Assembly: GCF_023101185.1 (NCBI RefSeq)
Contig: NZ_CP078077.1
Span: forward strand, 1,951,630-2,015,629
Origin: Microbacterium galbinum
GTDB taxonomy: Bacteria; Actinomycetota; Actinomycetes; Actinomycetales; Microbacteriaceae
Direction of reading: 5' to 3'
DNA length: 64,000 nucleotides
The position numbers were made by a program, and so were the translations under genes. How positions within the stretch are numbered: position 1 is the first letter of the stretch; the number at the start of each line of letters is the position of its first letter. Positions 48,490-57,300 of the stretch are shown here, piece after piece. Below the pieces are notes generated by a model. That model was given only the letters and a program-made list of their open reading frames with translations. It was not told where the DNA came from and made no database searches.

Positions 48490-48636
48490 ACCGAGATCAT
48501 CTATCGCATTCACCGGGCGCCGTACTGGCATCTGGGATTCATCCCCGAGGAAAGCGTCGGGTACCTGGATCCCCGCTCAGAAGCCATGATGCAAGCTGTG
48601 GCCGATTTCGCCGAGCGCGTCGAGGCGCGCCAGTGA
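48490..48636 (+). pseudogene. Orphan C-terminal fragment of a second hydrolase gene
   Basis: 48 codons (TEIIYRIHRAPYWHLGFIPE onward, ending FAERVEARQ) align with residues 594-641 of the protein at 45809. No start codon or Shine-Dalgarno suits it. The TGA overlaps the GTG of lipoprotein copy 2, just as the intact hydrolase overlaps copy 1. It is the tail of a second, related operon copy brought in with lipoprotein 2. Confidence 0.85.
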
Positions 48637-49277
48637 AAAGCGGATCGCGGTGCCGACGTCGTCTTCTCGCAGCACTCACGCTTTTTTCGACAGGAGCAAT
48701 TCTCACGATGACTAGTTGTGCGCAGACGGGCGTGACTCTGTACGAGCACGCTCGCGAAACCAATCTCACGATGAAGCAGGAGCTGTCCGAATTGCAACTC
48801 CACATCTTCGACGGTGAGTGGACGGTAGGGGAGTACGGCGACATACCTAATGGATGCGGGGCAAACGGATACAACTTCTACGTTCAGCGTGGAACGCCGC
48901 TCGAGAGCGACTGGCGGATGTCGGCACCGACAGCCCCGGACATAGCGGACGAGCTGATGGATTGGCTCGAGGGCCGTGGGTGGACGGGAATCGTCGGACG
49001 GACATACGCCGCTGGAGTCTCATCCGTCACCGTTGAGGCGGAGAAGAGATCGAGTTACATCGATGACTTACTCATCACGATCTCCAGTGGCGTGGAGAAC
49101 GACATTGTCACGATACGCGCCACGAGTACGTGCGAAGCAGGAGACCGTTGGGAGCTCAGAGAGCTCATGTTTCCGGATAATCTATTCGACTACGACGTCG
49201 TTGAGCGGGAGCATCCTACGGAGACTCCCAAGTTCGGCATGGCAACTCCGGCCCCAACCGCTTCGCCCGAATCATGA
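48633..49277 (+). CDS. Lipoprotein, copy 2
   Basis: 214 residues with a GTG start overlapping the orphan hydrolase tail stop. The lipobox is TMTSC (Cys29). It is homologous to copy 1 throughout: VHIFDGDWDVIEYGDI in copy 1 corresponds to LHIFDGEWTVGEYGDI here, and both keep the second Cys region (STCEAGD). The C-terminal 20 codons lie in the 183-bp repeat and are nearly identical. The middle has diverged much more, as expected for proteins recognising different partners. It is translationally linked to the membrane protein at 49274. Confidence 0.75.
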   Translation: MKSGSRCRRRLLAALTLFSTGAILTMTSCAQTGVTLYEHARETNLTMKQELSELQLHIFDGEWTVGEYGDIPNGCGANGYNFYVQRGTPLESDWRMSAPTAPDIADELMDWLEGRGWTGIVGRTYAAGVSSVTVEAEKRSSYIDDLLITISSGVENDIVTIRATSTCEAGDRWELRELMFPDNLFDYDVVEREHPTETPKFGMATPAPTASPES

Positions 49278-49391
49278 TCGAGGACAACGCGGGTGCACCG
49301 CCGACTACGCCCGTCCAGTCGCCGACAGCGCCGAAAAAGCGCGACAGAGCCGAGACCTTCGGTGCGATCGTGGCGTTCACGCCACTGATCG
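49209..49391. repeat. 183-bp direct repeat, copy B
   Basis: Second copy of the repeat described at 48307-48489. It covers the end of lipoprotein copy 2 and the head of the intact membrane-protein gene. Confidence 0.85.
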
Positions 49392-49615
49392 TGACTGCGG
49401 TGTCGTTCATCATCCTGGCGGTGCCGATCTACGGCATCATCGGGCTCGCGATCTTCGGCTATCTCGCGATGGCCTGGTGGGTGTTCGGGGCGGCCTCGCT
49501 GTTGGTGCTGTTCTTCGCGCTGTGGGGCAACCGGCAGGCGGCGCTCTATGGGGCGCTCGGAATGCTCGAATCGCTGGTGCTGGGCATGATCTACTCACAG
49601 TTCCCGGGCGCATGA
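49274..49615 (+). CDS. Small membrane protein (MIEDN family of this locus)
   Basis: 113 residues. A hydrophilic head (about 1-30, TPVQSPTAPKKRDRAETFG) is followed by three hydrophobic segments at about 34-55, 58-80 and 90-110. No family is recognised. The ATG overlaps the lipoprotein stop (ATGA), and its own stop overlaps the next gene the same way. A truncated second copy of its head lies at 48372-48489. It may anchor or work with the lipoproteins. Confidence 0.7.
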   Translation: MIEDNAGAPPTTPVQSPTAPKKRDRAETFGAIVAFTPLIVTAVSFIILAVPIYGIIGLAIFGYLAMAWWVFGAASLLVLFFALWGNRQAALYGALGMLESLVLGMIYSQFPGA

Positions 49616-49971
49616 GCGGCGACAACGACCGCGCGGCAGGGCCCGAGCATCCGTATGTCCCGAACTGGGCGCAGAGGGAGCGGGCCCGCGCAGCGGCCTG
49701 GATGACAATGGTCGTGGCTGGAGCGCTCTGGGCGGCGTTCCCACTCTGGACGATCTGGTCCGTGTACTTGAACTTCGTCCCGATATGGCAGTACGTGCAG
49801 TACGGGATGTCGATCGTGCTCGCGGCGTTCATCTACAAGAACGTGCACTTCCGAACCCGATTCGGATCGCTCGCGACCAAGATCTTCGGCGCGATGGGAG
49901 CACTCGCCATCGCGGCGCTCGGCCCCGTCCTGCTCCTCTACATGCTCGAGCATCCGTGGGGGTGGTCCTGA
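49612..49971 (+). CDS. Small membrane protein, last gene of the accessory operon
   Basis: 119 residues. A short polar head (SGDNDRAAGPEHPYVPNWAQ) precedes three hydrophobic segments (about 30-52, 58-75, 92-114). No family is recognised. GC is back to the chromosomal level, so the right edge of the acquired segment is probably within or before this gene. The ATG overlaps the previous stop (ATGA). Confidence 0.7.
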   Translation: MSGDNDRAAGPEHPYVPNWAQRERARAAAWMTMVVAGALWAAFPLWTIWSVYLNFVPIWQYVQYGMSIVLAAFIYKNVHFRTRFGSLATKIFGAMGALAIAALGPVLLLYMLEHPWGWS

Positions 49972-50073
49972 GCACTCGGCTTCCTCATCTTCCGGTGACG
50001 GCGCCCACCGAGCCTCCGCCCGCCGCACGCCGCCATCGCCCCACAGATCAGAACCGAGACGATCGAACCCCGC

Positions 50074-50829
50074 TCAGCGCGGCGGGTTCGCCGGCAGCCA
50101 CTCCTCGAGCGTCGTCGCGAAGATCTGCACCCCGTCGACCGGCAGGAGCGTGCGCTCCTCGATGTGTGCGCCGAAGTACTGGGCGTCGGGGTCCTGCACG
50201 ACGACGCGGTCGTCGCCGCGGAACGCCAGCCCGCGGCGGATGAAGTCGTCCATCGTGAACACCTCCGGGCCGGCGATCTCGATGCCGCCGTCGAGCGGTT
50301 CGCCCACGGCGGTCCGGGCGACGGCCGTCGCGACGTCGTCGGCGGCGATCGGTTGGATGAGCGCGCCGGGCAGCCGCACTTCGGCTCCGGCGGCGACGGT
50401 CGAGGCGATGCTGCCGATGAACTCGAAGAACTGCGTCGCGTGCACGAACGAGTAGGGCACGCCCGACTCCGCGATCAGCTTCTCCTGCGCGGCCTTGGCG
50501 TGGAAGTAGTCGATGCTCTGCGGGCGGTCGGTGCCGACGATCGTCAAGGCGACGTGGTGCCCGACGCCGGCGGCCTTCTCCGCGGCGAGCAGGTTCTGCG
50601 TCGACGTGGTGAAGAACGCGAGCACGGCATCCTTCTCGAACGACGGCGAGTTCGACACATCGACCACGACGTCTGCACCGGTCAACGCCTCGGCGAGGCC
50701 CTCTCCGGTGATCGAGTTCACCCCGGTGTTGGGTGAGGCGGCGATCGCCTCGTGGCCGTGGGCGGTGAGCTTCGCGACGACTTTGGAACCGATGAGTCCC
50801 GTGCCACCGATGACGACGATCTTCGACAT
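50074..50829 (-). CDS. NAD(P)-binding oxidoreductase (NmrA/atypical SDR)
   Basis: 251 residues. It begins with the Rossmann motif IVVIGGTGLIGSKVVAKL and has the atypical-SDR pattern HHVALTIVGTDRPQSIDYFHAKAAQEKLI, then YSFVHATQFFEFI. Proteins of this type are common ECF41 targets (the COE group: carboxymuconolactone decarboxylase, oxidoreductase, epimerase). It is preceded at 50879-50905 by the same promoter form as the ECF41 sigma gene. ATG 50829 has AAAGG a few bases upstream. The substrate is unknown. Confidence 0.88.
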   Translation of the reverse strand: MSKIVVIGGTGLIGSKVVAKLTAHGHEAIAASPNTGVNSITGEGLAEALTGADVVVDVSNSPSFEKDAVLAFFTTSTQNLLAAEKAAGVGHHVALTIVGTDRPQSIDYFHAKAAQEKLIAESGVPYSFVHATQFFEFIGSIASTVAAGAEVRLPGALIQPIAADDVATAVARTAVGEPLDGGIEIAGPEVFTMDDFIRRGLAFRGDDRVVVQDPDAQYFGAHIEERTLLPVDGVQIFATTLEEWLPANPPR

Positions 50830-50878
50830 GTCATGCCTTTCTCTGGGTCGCGCCGCGGAGAGCGGCGTCACCAGTACT

Positions 50879-50905
50879 GACCGCACACCCCCGTGAGATG
50901 TGACG
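50879..50905 (-). promoter_or_regulatory. ECF41-type promoter of the oxidoreductase gene
   Basis: On the minus strand CGTCACA, 16 bases, GGTC. This is close to the known ECF41 consensus (TGTCACA-N16-CGTC) and identical in both boxes and in spacing to the promoter at 52236-52262. It directly abuts the stop codon of the SnoaL-like gene. Confidence 0.8.
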
Positions 50906-51298
50906 TCAGTGCCGAGCCCAGTTCGCCAGCTTGGCCGGATCGCGCACGATCCAGAGCTCGGCGATGCGTCCGCCGCGCTCCGAGGCGCACACCGTCGCAA
51001 CCGCGCGTTCGCCGGCGAGCGCCACGAGGCCGGGGTCGCCGTTGATCGACACCCTCCGCAGCTCCCGGCCCGCGAGCGCGATCCGCAACTCGCGGGCCGC
51101 GGCATCCGCTCCCCGCAGCGCATCGCGCGAACGGGCCTCCCGTCCACCATCGTCGACCAGCGTCACGACGTCCGGCCGGAGCATCGCGAGCAGCGCCCCG
51201 GCATCCGTTGCGGTCACCGCGCCGGCGAGCGCATCGATCATCGGGATGCCGGCCGCACGGGTTGCGCGCCACCAGCGCGCAGGCCGTCTGCCCGTCAT
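50906..51298 (-). CDS. Orphan SnoaL-like protein resembling the ECF41 regulatory domain
   Basis: 130 residues. After a short basic start (TGRRPARWWRATRAAG) the sequence runs DALAGAVTATDAGALLAMLRPDVVTLVDDGG to ELWIVRDPAKLANWARH. The end and overall pattern echo the C-terminal SnoaL-like domain of ECF41 sigma factors (compare WVMSPDKLRHV at the end of the adjacent sigma factor). The ATG overlaps the sigma stop (ATGA), so the two are made together. A role in modulating the sigma factor or in binding the same ligand is inferred; no enzyme motif is visible. Confidence 0.7.
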   Translation of the reverse strand: MTGRRPARWWRATRAAGIPMIDALAGAVTATDAGALLAMLRPDVVTLVDDGGREARSRDALRGADAAARELRIALAGRELRRVSINGDPGLVALAGERAVATVCASERGGRIAELWIVRDPAKLANWARH

Positions 51299-52191
51299 GC
51301 CGACAGAGCCGTGACATGTCGCAGCTTGTCGGGGCTCATCACCCAGAGCAGCTGGCGGATGCCGTCGCCCGATGTCGTGATCGTGACCATGGTCGTGACG
51401 ACCCCGTCTTCGACGAGCGTCGCGGCGGGCTGGCCGTTGACGTGCACCCACCCGATCGTCTTACCCGTCCAGAAGTGATGCGCGAACGCGGCGACGAACG
51501 ACGCGACCCGGCCCCGCCCGATTACGGGGATGCGGGCGGCGAGCTTGGCCCCGTTGCCATCGGTGTAGCTGACGACCTCCTCGGCGAAGAGCTTCTCGAG
51601 CTGCGCGGCATCGCCCTTGCGCGCGGCGACGAGAAAGGCTTCGAGCAGACTGCGCTGGGCGGTGGGGGCGACCGCGATGCGCCGTTCCGAACTCAGGTGC
51701 GCGCGGGCCCGGCTGACGAGCTGTCGAGCACTGACCACGCTCACCGAGATGACCTCGGCGATGCGCGGGTACGGGTAGTCGAAGGCTTCGCGCAGCACGT
51801 ACGCCGCGCGCTCGGTGGGGGTGAGCTTCTCGAGCATGATCAGCACCGCGAACTGCAGCGCCTCGGCGCGTTCGGCGCCGAGCGCCGGGTCGTCGTCGGT
51901 GTTCACGGGCTCGGGCAACCAGGGCCCGACGTAGGTCTCGCGACGCGCCCTGGCCGATGTCAGCGCATTGATCGACAGGCGGGTCGCGATGGTCGTGAGA
52001 AAGGCCACGGGCTCGCGGATGCCGGCGCGCTCAGCACCCTGCCAGCGGATCCACGTCTCCTGCACGATGTCCTCGGCATCCGACACGCTGCCGAGCATTC
52101 GGTAGGCGACGCCGAAGAGGCGACGGTGATGAGCGTCGAAGGTCTCGAGCGCGTCGTTCAGGCCGTCGGCGGGCGACAGTTCGTCGGGCAT
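51295..52191 (-). CDS. ECF41 family RNA polymerase sigma factor (SigJ-like)
   Basis: 298 residues. Region 2 (FGVAYRMLGSVSDAEDIVQETWIRW, about 26-50) and region 4 (LTPTERAAYVLREAFDYPYPRIAE, about 125-148) flank the linker that carries the ECF41 signature WLPEP (about 90-94). A C-terminal SnoaL-like domain (about 185-298), which controls activity in place of an anti-sigma factor, is present. It probably drives its own promoter (52236-52262) and that of the oxidoreductase gene (50879-50905). It is coupled by ATGA to the orphan SnoaL-like gene. Confidence 0.93.
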   Translation of the reverse strand: MPDELSPADGLNDALETFDAHHRRLFGVAYRMLGSVSDAEDIVQETWIRWQGAERAGIREPVAFLTTIATRLSINALTSARARRETYVGPWLPEPVNTDDDPALGAERAEALQFAVLIMLEKLTPTERAAYVLREAFDYPYPRIAEVISVSVVSARQLVSRARAHLSSERRIAVAPTAQRSLLEAFLVAARKGDAAQLEKLFAEEVVSYTDGNGAKLAARIPVIGRGRVASFVAAFAHHFWTGKTIGWVHVNGQPAATLVEDGVVTTMVTITTSGDGIRQLLWVMSPDKLRHVTALSA

Positions 52192-52235
52192 GGTCTCCTC
52201 TTCTCCACGCGGAGCGCGGTCGCTCCACCCGCTAT

Positions 52236-52262
52236 GACCGGACAGCGCGGCGATCTGTGACG
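52236..52262 (-). promoter_or_regulatory. ECF41-type autoregulatory promoter
   Basis: Minus strand CGTCACA, 16 bases, GGTC, about 45 bases upstream of the sigma factor ATG. It matches the promoter at 50879-50905 box for box. Confidence 0.8.
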
Positions 52263-52382
52263 CCGGGCGCGATGAAGAGAACTGCCGATGCTAACCGCTG
52301 GCCTACCGCTCTGGCAATGGCATTCTCCGATTCCCCGCGCGCGCCTATCGTCGACACCACAAACAGAATCACAGGAGCCCGC

Positions 52383-52706
52383 ATGACTGCACAGACCCGC
52401 ACATCCCCCGGCTCCGCATGCGGCGGTGACGAGCACGGACTCGTCCACTCGCCCGCCGCCAATACCCCGGCCACCGCAGACGCTCCGAGCGAGGTCTCGT
52501 ACGAGCGCGTCGACCCCGACCGCTACGTCGTGCTGCACGACGGCCCGGTCGGCTTCGTCGAGGTCGTGCCGCCCGTGTTCGTCTGCTACGTCGGCCACCC
52601 CTACGCCCAGGCGAGCGAGATCGCTCAGGTTCACGACTTCCACCGCGCCGTGGAGATCGTCGCCGAAACAGCCGCGTCACCGCGTGCGCCTAAGATCACG
52701 GCATGA
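52383..52706 (+). CDS. Conserved hypothetical protein upstream of glgX
   Basis: 107 residues, no signal peptide. The first 40 residues are low-complexity (SPAANTPATADAPSE), followed by a compact domain (SYERVDPDRYVVLHDGPVGFVEVVPPVFVCYVGHPYAQ...). No family is recognised. ATG 52383 is chosen for its AGGAG six bases upstream; earlier in-frame codons overlap the divergent promoter region. The stop overlaps the glgX ATG (ATGA), so it is the first gene of the glgX-treY-treZ operon, which hints at a link to glycogen or trehalose metabolism. Confidence 0.65.
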   Translation: MTAQTRTSPGSACGGDEHGLVHSPAANTPATADAPSEVSYERVDPDRYVVLHDGPVGFVEVVPPVFVCYVGHPYAQASEIAQVHDFHRAVEIVAETAASPRAPKITA

Positions 52707-54955
52707 GCCTCGAGATCTGGCCGGGAACGCCCTACCCCCTGGGGGCCACCTACGACGGACAGGGAACCAACTTCGCCCTCTTCAGCGAATGCGCCGAGAA
52801 GGTCGAGTTGTGCCTGTTCGACGCCGACGGCACCGAGCAGCGTGTGGAGCTGACCGAGGTCGATGCGTTCGTCTGGCACGGCTACCTGCCGGCGGTGCAG
52901 CCGGGGCAGCTCTACGGCTACCGCGTGCACGGCCCCTACGACCCCACCGAGGGTCAGCGGTTCAACCCGAACAAGCTGCTGCTCGACCCCTACGCCAAGG
53001 CCGTCGCGGGTGACATCGACTGGGGGCAGTCGCTCTTCGGCTACGACTTCGGCGACCCCGACTCCCGCAACGACGAGGATTCGGCCGCGTCGATGGCGAA
53101 GGGCGTGGTCATCAACCCGTTCTTCGACTGGGCGGGCGACCGGCTTCTCAAGACGCCCTACGCGCAGACCGTGATCTACGAGGCGCACGTGAAGGGCCTC
53201 ACCGTTCAGCATCCCGACGTGCCCGACGACCTGCGCGGCACCTACGCGGGCATCGCGCATCCCGCCATCATCGACCACCTCGTGCGCCTCGGGGTGACGG
53301 CGATCGAGCTCATGCCGGTGCACCAGTTCGTGCACGACTCGGTGCTCCAGGACAAGGGCCTCACCAACTACTGGGGTTACAACACGCTCGCATTCTTCGC
53401 GCCGCACAACGACTACGCCTCGAACGGCCAGCAGGGTCAGCAGGTGCAGGAGTTCAAGGCGATGGTCCGCGCCCTCCACGCCGCGGGCATCGAGGTCATC
53501 CTCGACGTCGTCTACAACCACACCGCCGAGGGCAATCATCTGGGACCGATGCTCTCGATGCGCGGGATCGACAACCGGGCGTACTACCGGTTGGAGGAGG
53601 ACAAGCGGTACTACACCGACTACACCGGCACGGGCAACAGCCTCAACGCCGGCAGTCCGCACGCGCTGCAGCTGATCATGGACTCGCTGCGCTACTGGGT
53701 GACCGAGATGCACGTCGACGGGTTCCGCTTCGATCTCGCCTCGACCCTTGCTCGCGAGTTCTACGACGTCGACCGGCTGGCGGCGTTCTTCGAGCTCGTG
53801 CAACAGGATCCGATCGTCTCGCAGGTGAAGCTGATCGCCGAGCCGTGGGACGTCGGCCCCGGCGGCTACCAGGTGGGCAACTTCCCGCCCCAGTGGACCG
53901 AGTGGAACGGCAAGTACCGCGACACGGTCCGCGACTTCTGGCGCGGAGAGCCGCAGGCGCTCGGCGAGTTCGCGTCGCGCCTGACCGGCTCGGCCGACCT
54001 CTACGAGCACTCCGGCCGCCGCCCCGTGGCGTCGATCAACTTCGTCACCGCGCACGACGGCTTCACCCTCCGCGACCTCGTGTCGTACGACGAGAAGCAC
54101 AACGAGGCCAACGGCGAAGACAACAACGACGGCGAGTCTCACAACCGCTCCGACAACAACGGGGTGGAGGGGCCGACCGACGACGCCGATGTCAACCGCC
54201 GCCGGGCGCGCCAGCAGCGCAACTTCCTGGCCACGCTGCTGCTCTCGCAGGGCGTGCCGATGATCGCGCACGGTGACGAGTTGGGCCGCACGCAGGGCGG
54301 CAACAACAACGGCTACGCGCAGGACAATGAGATCACCTGGGTCGATTGGGATGCCGCCGACCGGCCCCTGATCGAGTTCACCGCATCCGTCGCCCGACTG
54401 CGGCACGAGCATCCGACGTTCCGACGCAGCCGCTTCTTCGACGGGCGCCCCGTGCGCGACGAAGACGGCGAGCGCGTGCCCGACGTCGTCTGGCTGCGGC
54501 CGGACGGACGCCCGATGAAGCCCGAGGACTGGGACTCCGGATTCGGACTCTCGGTCGGCATGTTCCTCAACGGCTACGGCATCCGCGAGAAGGACGTGCG
54601 CGGGCGCCCCGTCACCGACGTGAACTTCCTCGTCTACTTCAACAGCGGGGATGCCGCGGTCGACGCCGTTCTGCCGCCGGCCCGGCTCGCGAAGGGCTGG
54701 GAGATCGTCGTCGACACGGCGGGTCAGTCGATCGAGGGAGCGACCCTGCGTCCGCGCGACGACCTCATCCTCGAGGCCCAGTCGCTGCTCGTGCTGCGCG
54801 AGCGCCCCGAGGCGGAGATCGACACCGACGACTCCGTCGAGGCATCTCTGCGCGCGCAGACCGAGCACGTCGAGGCGGTCGAGGCGGCTGCGGCTGCATC
54901 CGCCGCCGAGGCCGATGACGCTCCGACCGAGGCACCGGACGAGGAGAACCCGTGA
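52703..54955 (+). CDS. glgX: Glycogen debranching enzyme GlgX
   Basis: 750 residues. It cleaves alpha-1,6 branches of limit dextrins. An N-terminal CBM48-like domain (about 10-140) precedes the GH13 barrel with nucleophile Asp344 (GFRFDLAST), acid/base Glu380 (IAEPWDVGPGGYQVGNFP) and Asp452 (VTAHDGFTLRDLV). The C-terminal about 45 residues are an Ala/Glu-rich acidic tail (EAVEAAAAASAAEADDAP) not needed for the fold. Its ATG overlaps the preceding stop and its TGA overlaps the treY start, so the operon is tightly coupled. Confidence 0.95.
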   Translation: MSLEIWPGTPYPLGATYDGQGTNFALFSECAEKVELCLFDADGTEQRVELTEVDAFVWHGYLPAVQPGQLYGYRVHGPYDPTEGQRFNPNKLLLDPYAKAVAGDIDWGQSLFGYDFGDPDSRNDEDSAASMAKGVVINPFFDWAGDRLLKTPYAQTVIYEAHVKGLTVQHPDVPDDLRGTYAGIAHPAIIDHLVRLGVTAIELMPVHQFVHDSVLQDKGLTNYWGYNTLAFFAPHNDYASNGQQGQQVQEFKAMVRALHAAGIEVILDVVYNHTAEGNHLGPMLSMRGIDNRAYYRLEEDKRYYTDYTGTGNSLNAGSPHALQLIMDSLRYWVTEMHVDGFRFDLASTLAREFYDVDRLAAFFELVQQDPIVSQVKLIAEPWDVGPGGYQVGNFPPQWTEWNGKYRDTVRDFWRGEPQALGEFASRLTGSADLYEHSGRRPVASINFVTAHDGFTLRDLVSYDEKHNEANGEDNNDGESHNRSDNNGVEGPTDDADVNRRRARQQRNFLATLLLSQGVPMIAHGDELGRTQGGNNNGYAQDNEITWVDWDAADRPLIEFTASVARLRHEHPTFRRSRFFDGRPVRDEDGERVPDVVWLRPDGRPMKPEDWDSGFGLSVGMFLNGYGIREKDVRGRPVTDVNFLVYFNSGDAAVDAVLPPARLAKGWEIVVDTAGQSIEGATLRPRDDLILEAQSLLVLRERPEAEIDTDDSVEASLRAQTEHVEAVEAAAAASAAEADDAPTEAPDEENP

Positions 54956-57300
54956 CCCGTCGCCCTCTCTCGACGTACCGCCTGCAGATCACCTCGCGCC
55001 TCACGCTCGACGAGGCGGCGCGCGTCGCGCCGTACCTCGCCGCGCTCGGTGCAGACTGGGCGTATCTCTCGCCGTTGCTCGCCGCGACTCCGGGATCCGA
55101 CCATGGCTACGACGTCGTCGATCACTCTCTGGTCGATCCGAGCCGCGGGGGAGCGCAAGGACTCGAGCGCTTCGCGGCCGCGGCGCACGGTGCGGGCCTC
55201 GGCATCCTGATCGACACGGTCCCGAACCACATGGGGGTCGGTGTTCCGCGCGCGAACCCGTGGTGGTGGGACGTGCTGCGCCTCGGTCGATCGTCGTCGC
55301 ACGCGGTCGCGTTCGACATCGACTGGCGACGGAGCTCCGACCGGGTGCGCCTCCCGATCCTCGGCGCGGCGCCCGCCGACGTGGTGGCGTCGGGCGACCT
55401 CGTGGTCGATACGACTCCGCAGACGGATGCTCCGGACGGCACCCTCTCCTACTTCGAGCACGTTCTCCCGCTGGCCCCCGGCACGGCCGCGCTCGCCGAC
55501 GATCTGCCCGCACTGCTCGCCGCGCAGCACTACGAGCTGCGGTTCTGGGAGGACCAGAACACCGAGCTCAACTACCGGCGGTTCTTCGCGGTACCCGAGC
55601 TCGCCGGCATCCGTGTCGAGCTCCCCGACGTCTTCGCGGCGTCGCACCGCGAGATCGTCCGGTGGATCACCGACGGCCTCGCCGACGGCCTCCGGGTCGA
55701 CCACCCCGACGGCCTGTCGGATCCGGGCGGCTATCTCGAGAGCCTGGCGGATGCCACGGGCGGGGCGTACGTGCTCGTCGAGAAGATCCTCGAACCGGGC
55801 GAGGCGCTGCCCGACTGGTGGCGCACCGACGGCACCACGGGGTACGACGCACTGGGTGAGATCGACCGCGTGCTCATCGACCCGGCCGGTGTCGCGGCGC
55901 TCGACGCGCTCGACTCCCGTCTGCGTGCCGACACCGGCCTGCCCGAGGCGGAGTCGTGGCACGACCTGACGCACACGACGAAGCGGATGATCGCCGAGAC
56001 GATCCTGCAGTCCGAGGTGCGACGCCTCGTGCGCAGCCTGCCGTTCGGCATCGTCGACGCGGATGACGCGCTCACCGAGATCGTGGCGTGCTTCCCGCTG
56101 TATCGCCCGTATCTGCCCGCGGGGCGCGAGCACCTGGACCGGGCGCTCGCCGAGGCCTCCCGGCGCCGACCGGATCTCGCGGGGCCGATCGCCGAACTCG
56201 CCCCGCTCCTCGCCGACACGGCGCTCGAGATCGCCGACCGCTTCCCGCAGCTGAGCGGCGCGGTGATGGCGAAGGGCGTGGAGGACACGGCGTTCTACCG
56301 CTACACCCGCCTCGGTACCCTGACCGAGGTCGGCGGCGACCCGTCGATCGCGGCGCTGACCCCGGCCGAGTTCCACGCGGCTCAGCAGGACCGCCTCGCC
56401 GCCTGGCCGCACTCGATGACGACGCTCTCGACGCACGACACCAAGCGCTCGGAAGACGTGCGGGCGCGGCTGTCGGTCCTCGCCGAGATCCCGCAGCGCT
56501 GGGCCGATGTGCTCGCCGATCTGCGCGCGATCGCCTCGACCGGTCACGGCCCTCTCGACTCGCTGCTGTGGCAGGCGGCGGTCGGCGCCTGGCCGATCAC
56601 CTCCGAACGTCTGCGCGACTACGGCCTCAAGGCCGCGCGCGAGGCGGCCGAGTCGACGACCTGGCAGCACCCCGACGAGGACTTCGAGCGGGGCGTGATC
56701 GCCATCGCGGATGCCGCGAACGGAGCCGCCCGCGAGACGCTCGAGGGGTTCGTCGCCGAGATCACCGGCTTCGGTCGGTCGAACTCGCTGTCGGCCAAGC
56801 TGCTCCAGCTCACCGGTCCCGGCGTGCCCGACGTCTATCAGGGCAGCGAGCTGTGGGATCTGTCGCTCGTCGACCCCGACAACCGACGCCCGGTCGACTT
56901 CGCCGCGCACGCGCAGCTGCTCGGCGCGCTCGACACCGACGTGGCGCACGGGCTCCTCCCGGCGGTCGACGGCACGGGTCTCGCCAAGATGCTGGTCACC
57001 TCGCGCGCCCTCCGGCTGCGCCGCGACCACTCCGAGCTGTTCACCCGCTACCGTCCGGCCGAGGTCGTGGGCGAGGCATCTGCCCATGCCGTCGCGGTCG
57101 ACCGCGGCCGCGTCACCGTCGTCGCGACCCGATTGCCCGTAGGGCTCGCGGCCCGTGGCGGCTGGGGCGACACGCTCCTGATGCGCCCCGACAGTGCGGC
57201 CACCGATGTGCTCACCGGCCGCCGCATCGATCCGGGCCCCGTGCGCCTGGCCGAGCTGCTCGACACCTATCCCGTCGCCCTGCTGATGGAGGCACGATGA
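54952..57300 (+). CDS. treY: Malto-oligosyltrehalose synthase TreY
   Basis: 782 residues. It converts the reducing-end maltose unit of a malto-oligosaccharide into a trehalosyl end. The GH13 layout includes [10 protein letters not shown], nucleophile Asp250 ([10 protein letters not shown]), acid/base Glu277 ([11 protein letters not shown]) and [13 protein letters not shown]. It opens [20 protein letters not shown], typical of TreY. The start is GTG 54952, overlapping the glgX stop (GTGA); the end overlaps treZ (ATGA). With GlgX supplying debranched chains and TreZ releasing trehalose it forms the TreYZ pathway. Confidence 0.96.
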   Translation: MTRRPLSTYRLQITSRLTLDEAARVAPYLAALGADWAYLSPLLAATPGSDHGYDVVDHSLVDPSRGGAQGLERFAAAAHGAGLGILIDTVPNHMGVGVPRANPWWWDVLRLGRSSSHAVAFDIDWRRSSDRVRLPILGAAPADVVASGDLVVDTTPQTDAPDGTLSYFEHVLPLAPGTAALADDLPALLAAQHYELRFWEDQNTELNYRRFFAVPELAGIRVELPDVFAASHREIVRWITDGLADGLRVDHPDGLSDPGGYLESLADATGGAYVLVEKILEPGEALPDWWRTDGTTGYDALGEIDRVLIDPAGVAALDALDSRLRADTGLPEAESWHDLTHTTKRMIAETILQSEVRRLVRSLPFGIVDADDALTEIVACFPLYRPYLPAGREHLDRALAEASRRRPDLAGPIAELAPLLADTALEIADRFPQLSGAVMAKGVEDTAFYRYTRLGTLTEVGGDPSIAALTPAEFHAAQQDRLAAWPHSMTTLSTHDTKRSEDVRARLSVLAEIPQRWADVLADLRAIASTGHGPLDSLLWQAAVGAWPITSERLRDYGLKAAREAAESTTWQHPDEDFERGVIAIADAANGAARETLEGFVAEITGFGRSNSLSAKLLQLTGPGVPDVYQGSELWDLSLVDPDNRRPVDFAAHAQLLGALDTDVAHGLLPAVDGTGLAKMLVTSRALRLRRDHSELFTRYRPAEVVGEASAHAVAVDRGRVTVVATRLPVGLAARGGWGDTLLMRPDSAATDVLTGRRIDPGPVRLAELLDTYPVALLMEAR

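Noticed and set aside
48372..49277. Single 301-residue protein starting at 48372
   Set aside because: The frame joins a truncated membrane-protein head, out-of-frame hydrolase tail DNA and a lipoprotein. The lipoprotein has its own GTG start and signal peptide at 48633, as in the first copy.
45471..49971. Prophage remnant
   Set aside because: No capsid, tail, integrase or lysis gene is present; the content is a hydrolase-like protein, lipoproteins and membrane proteins.
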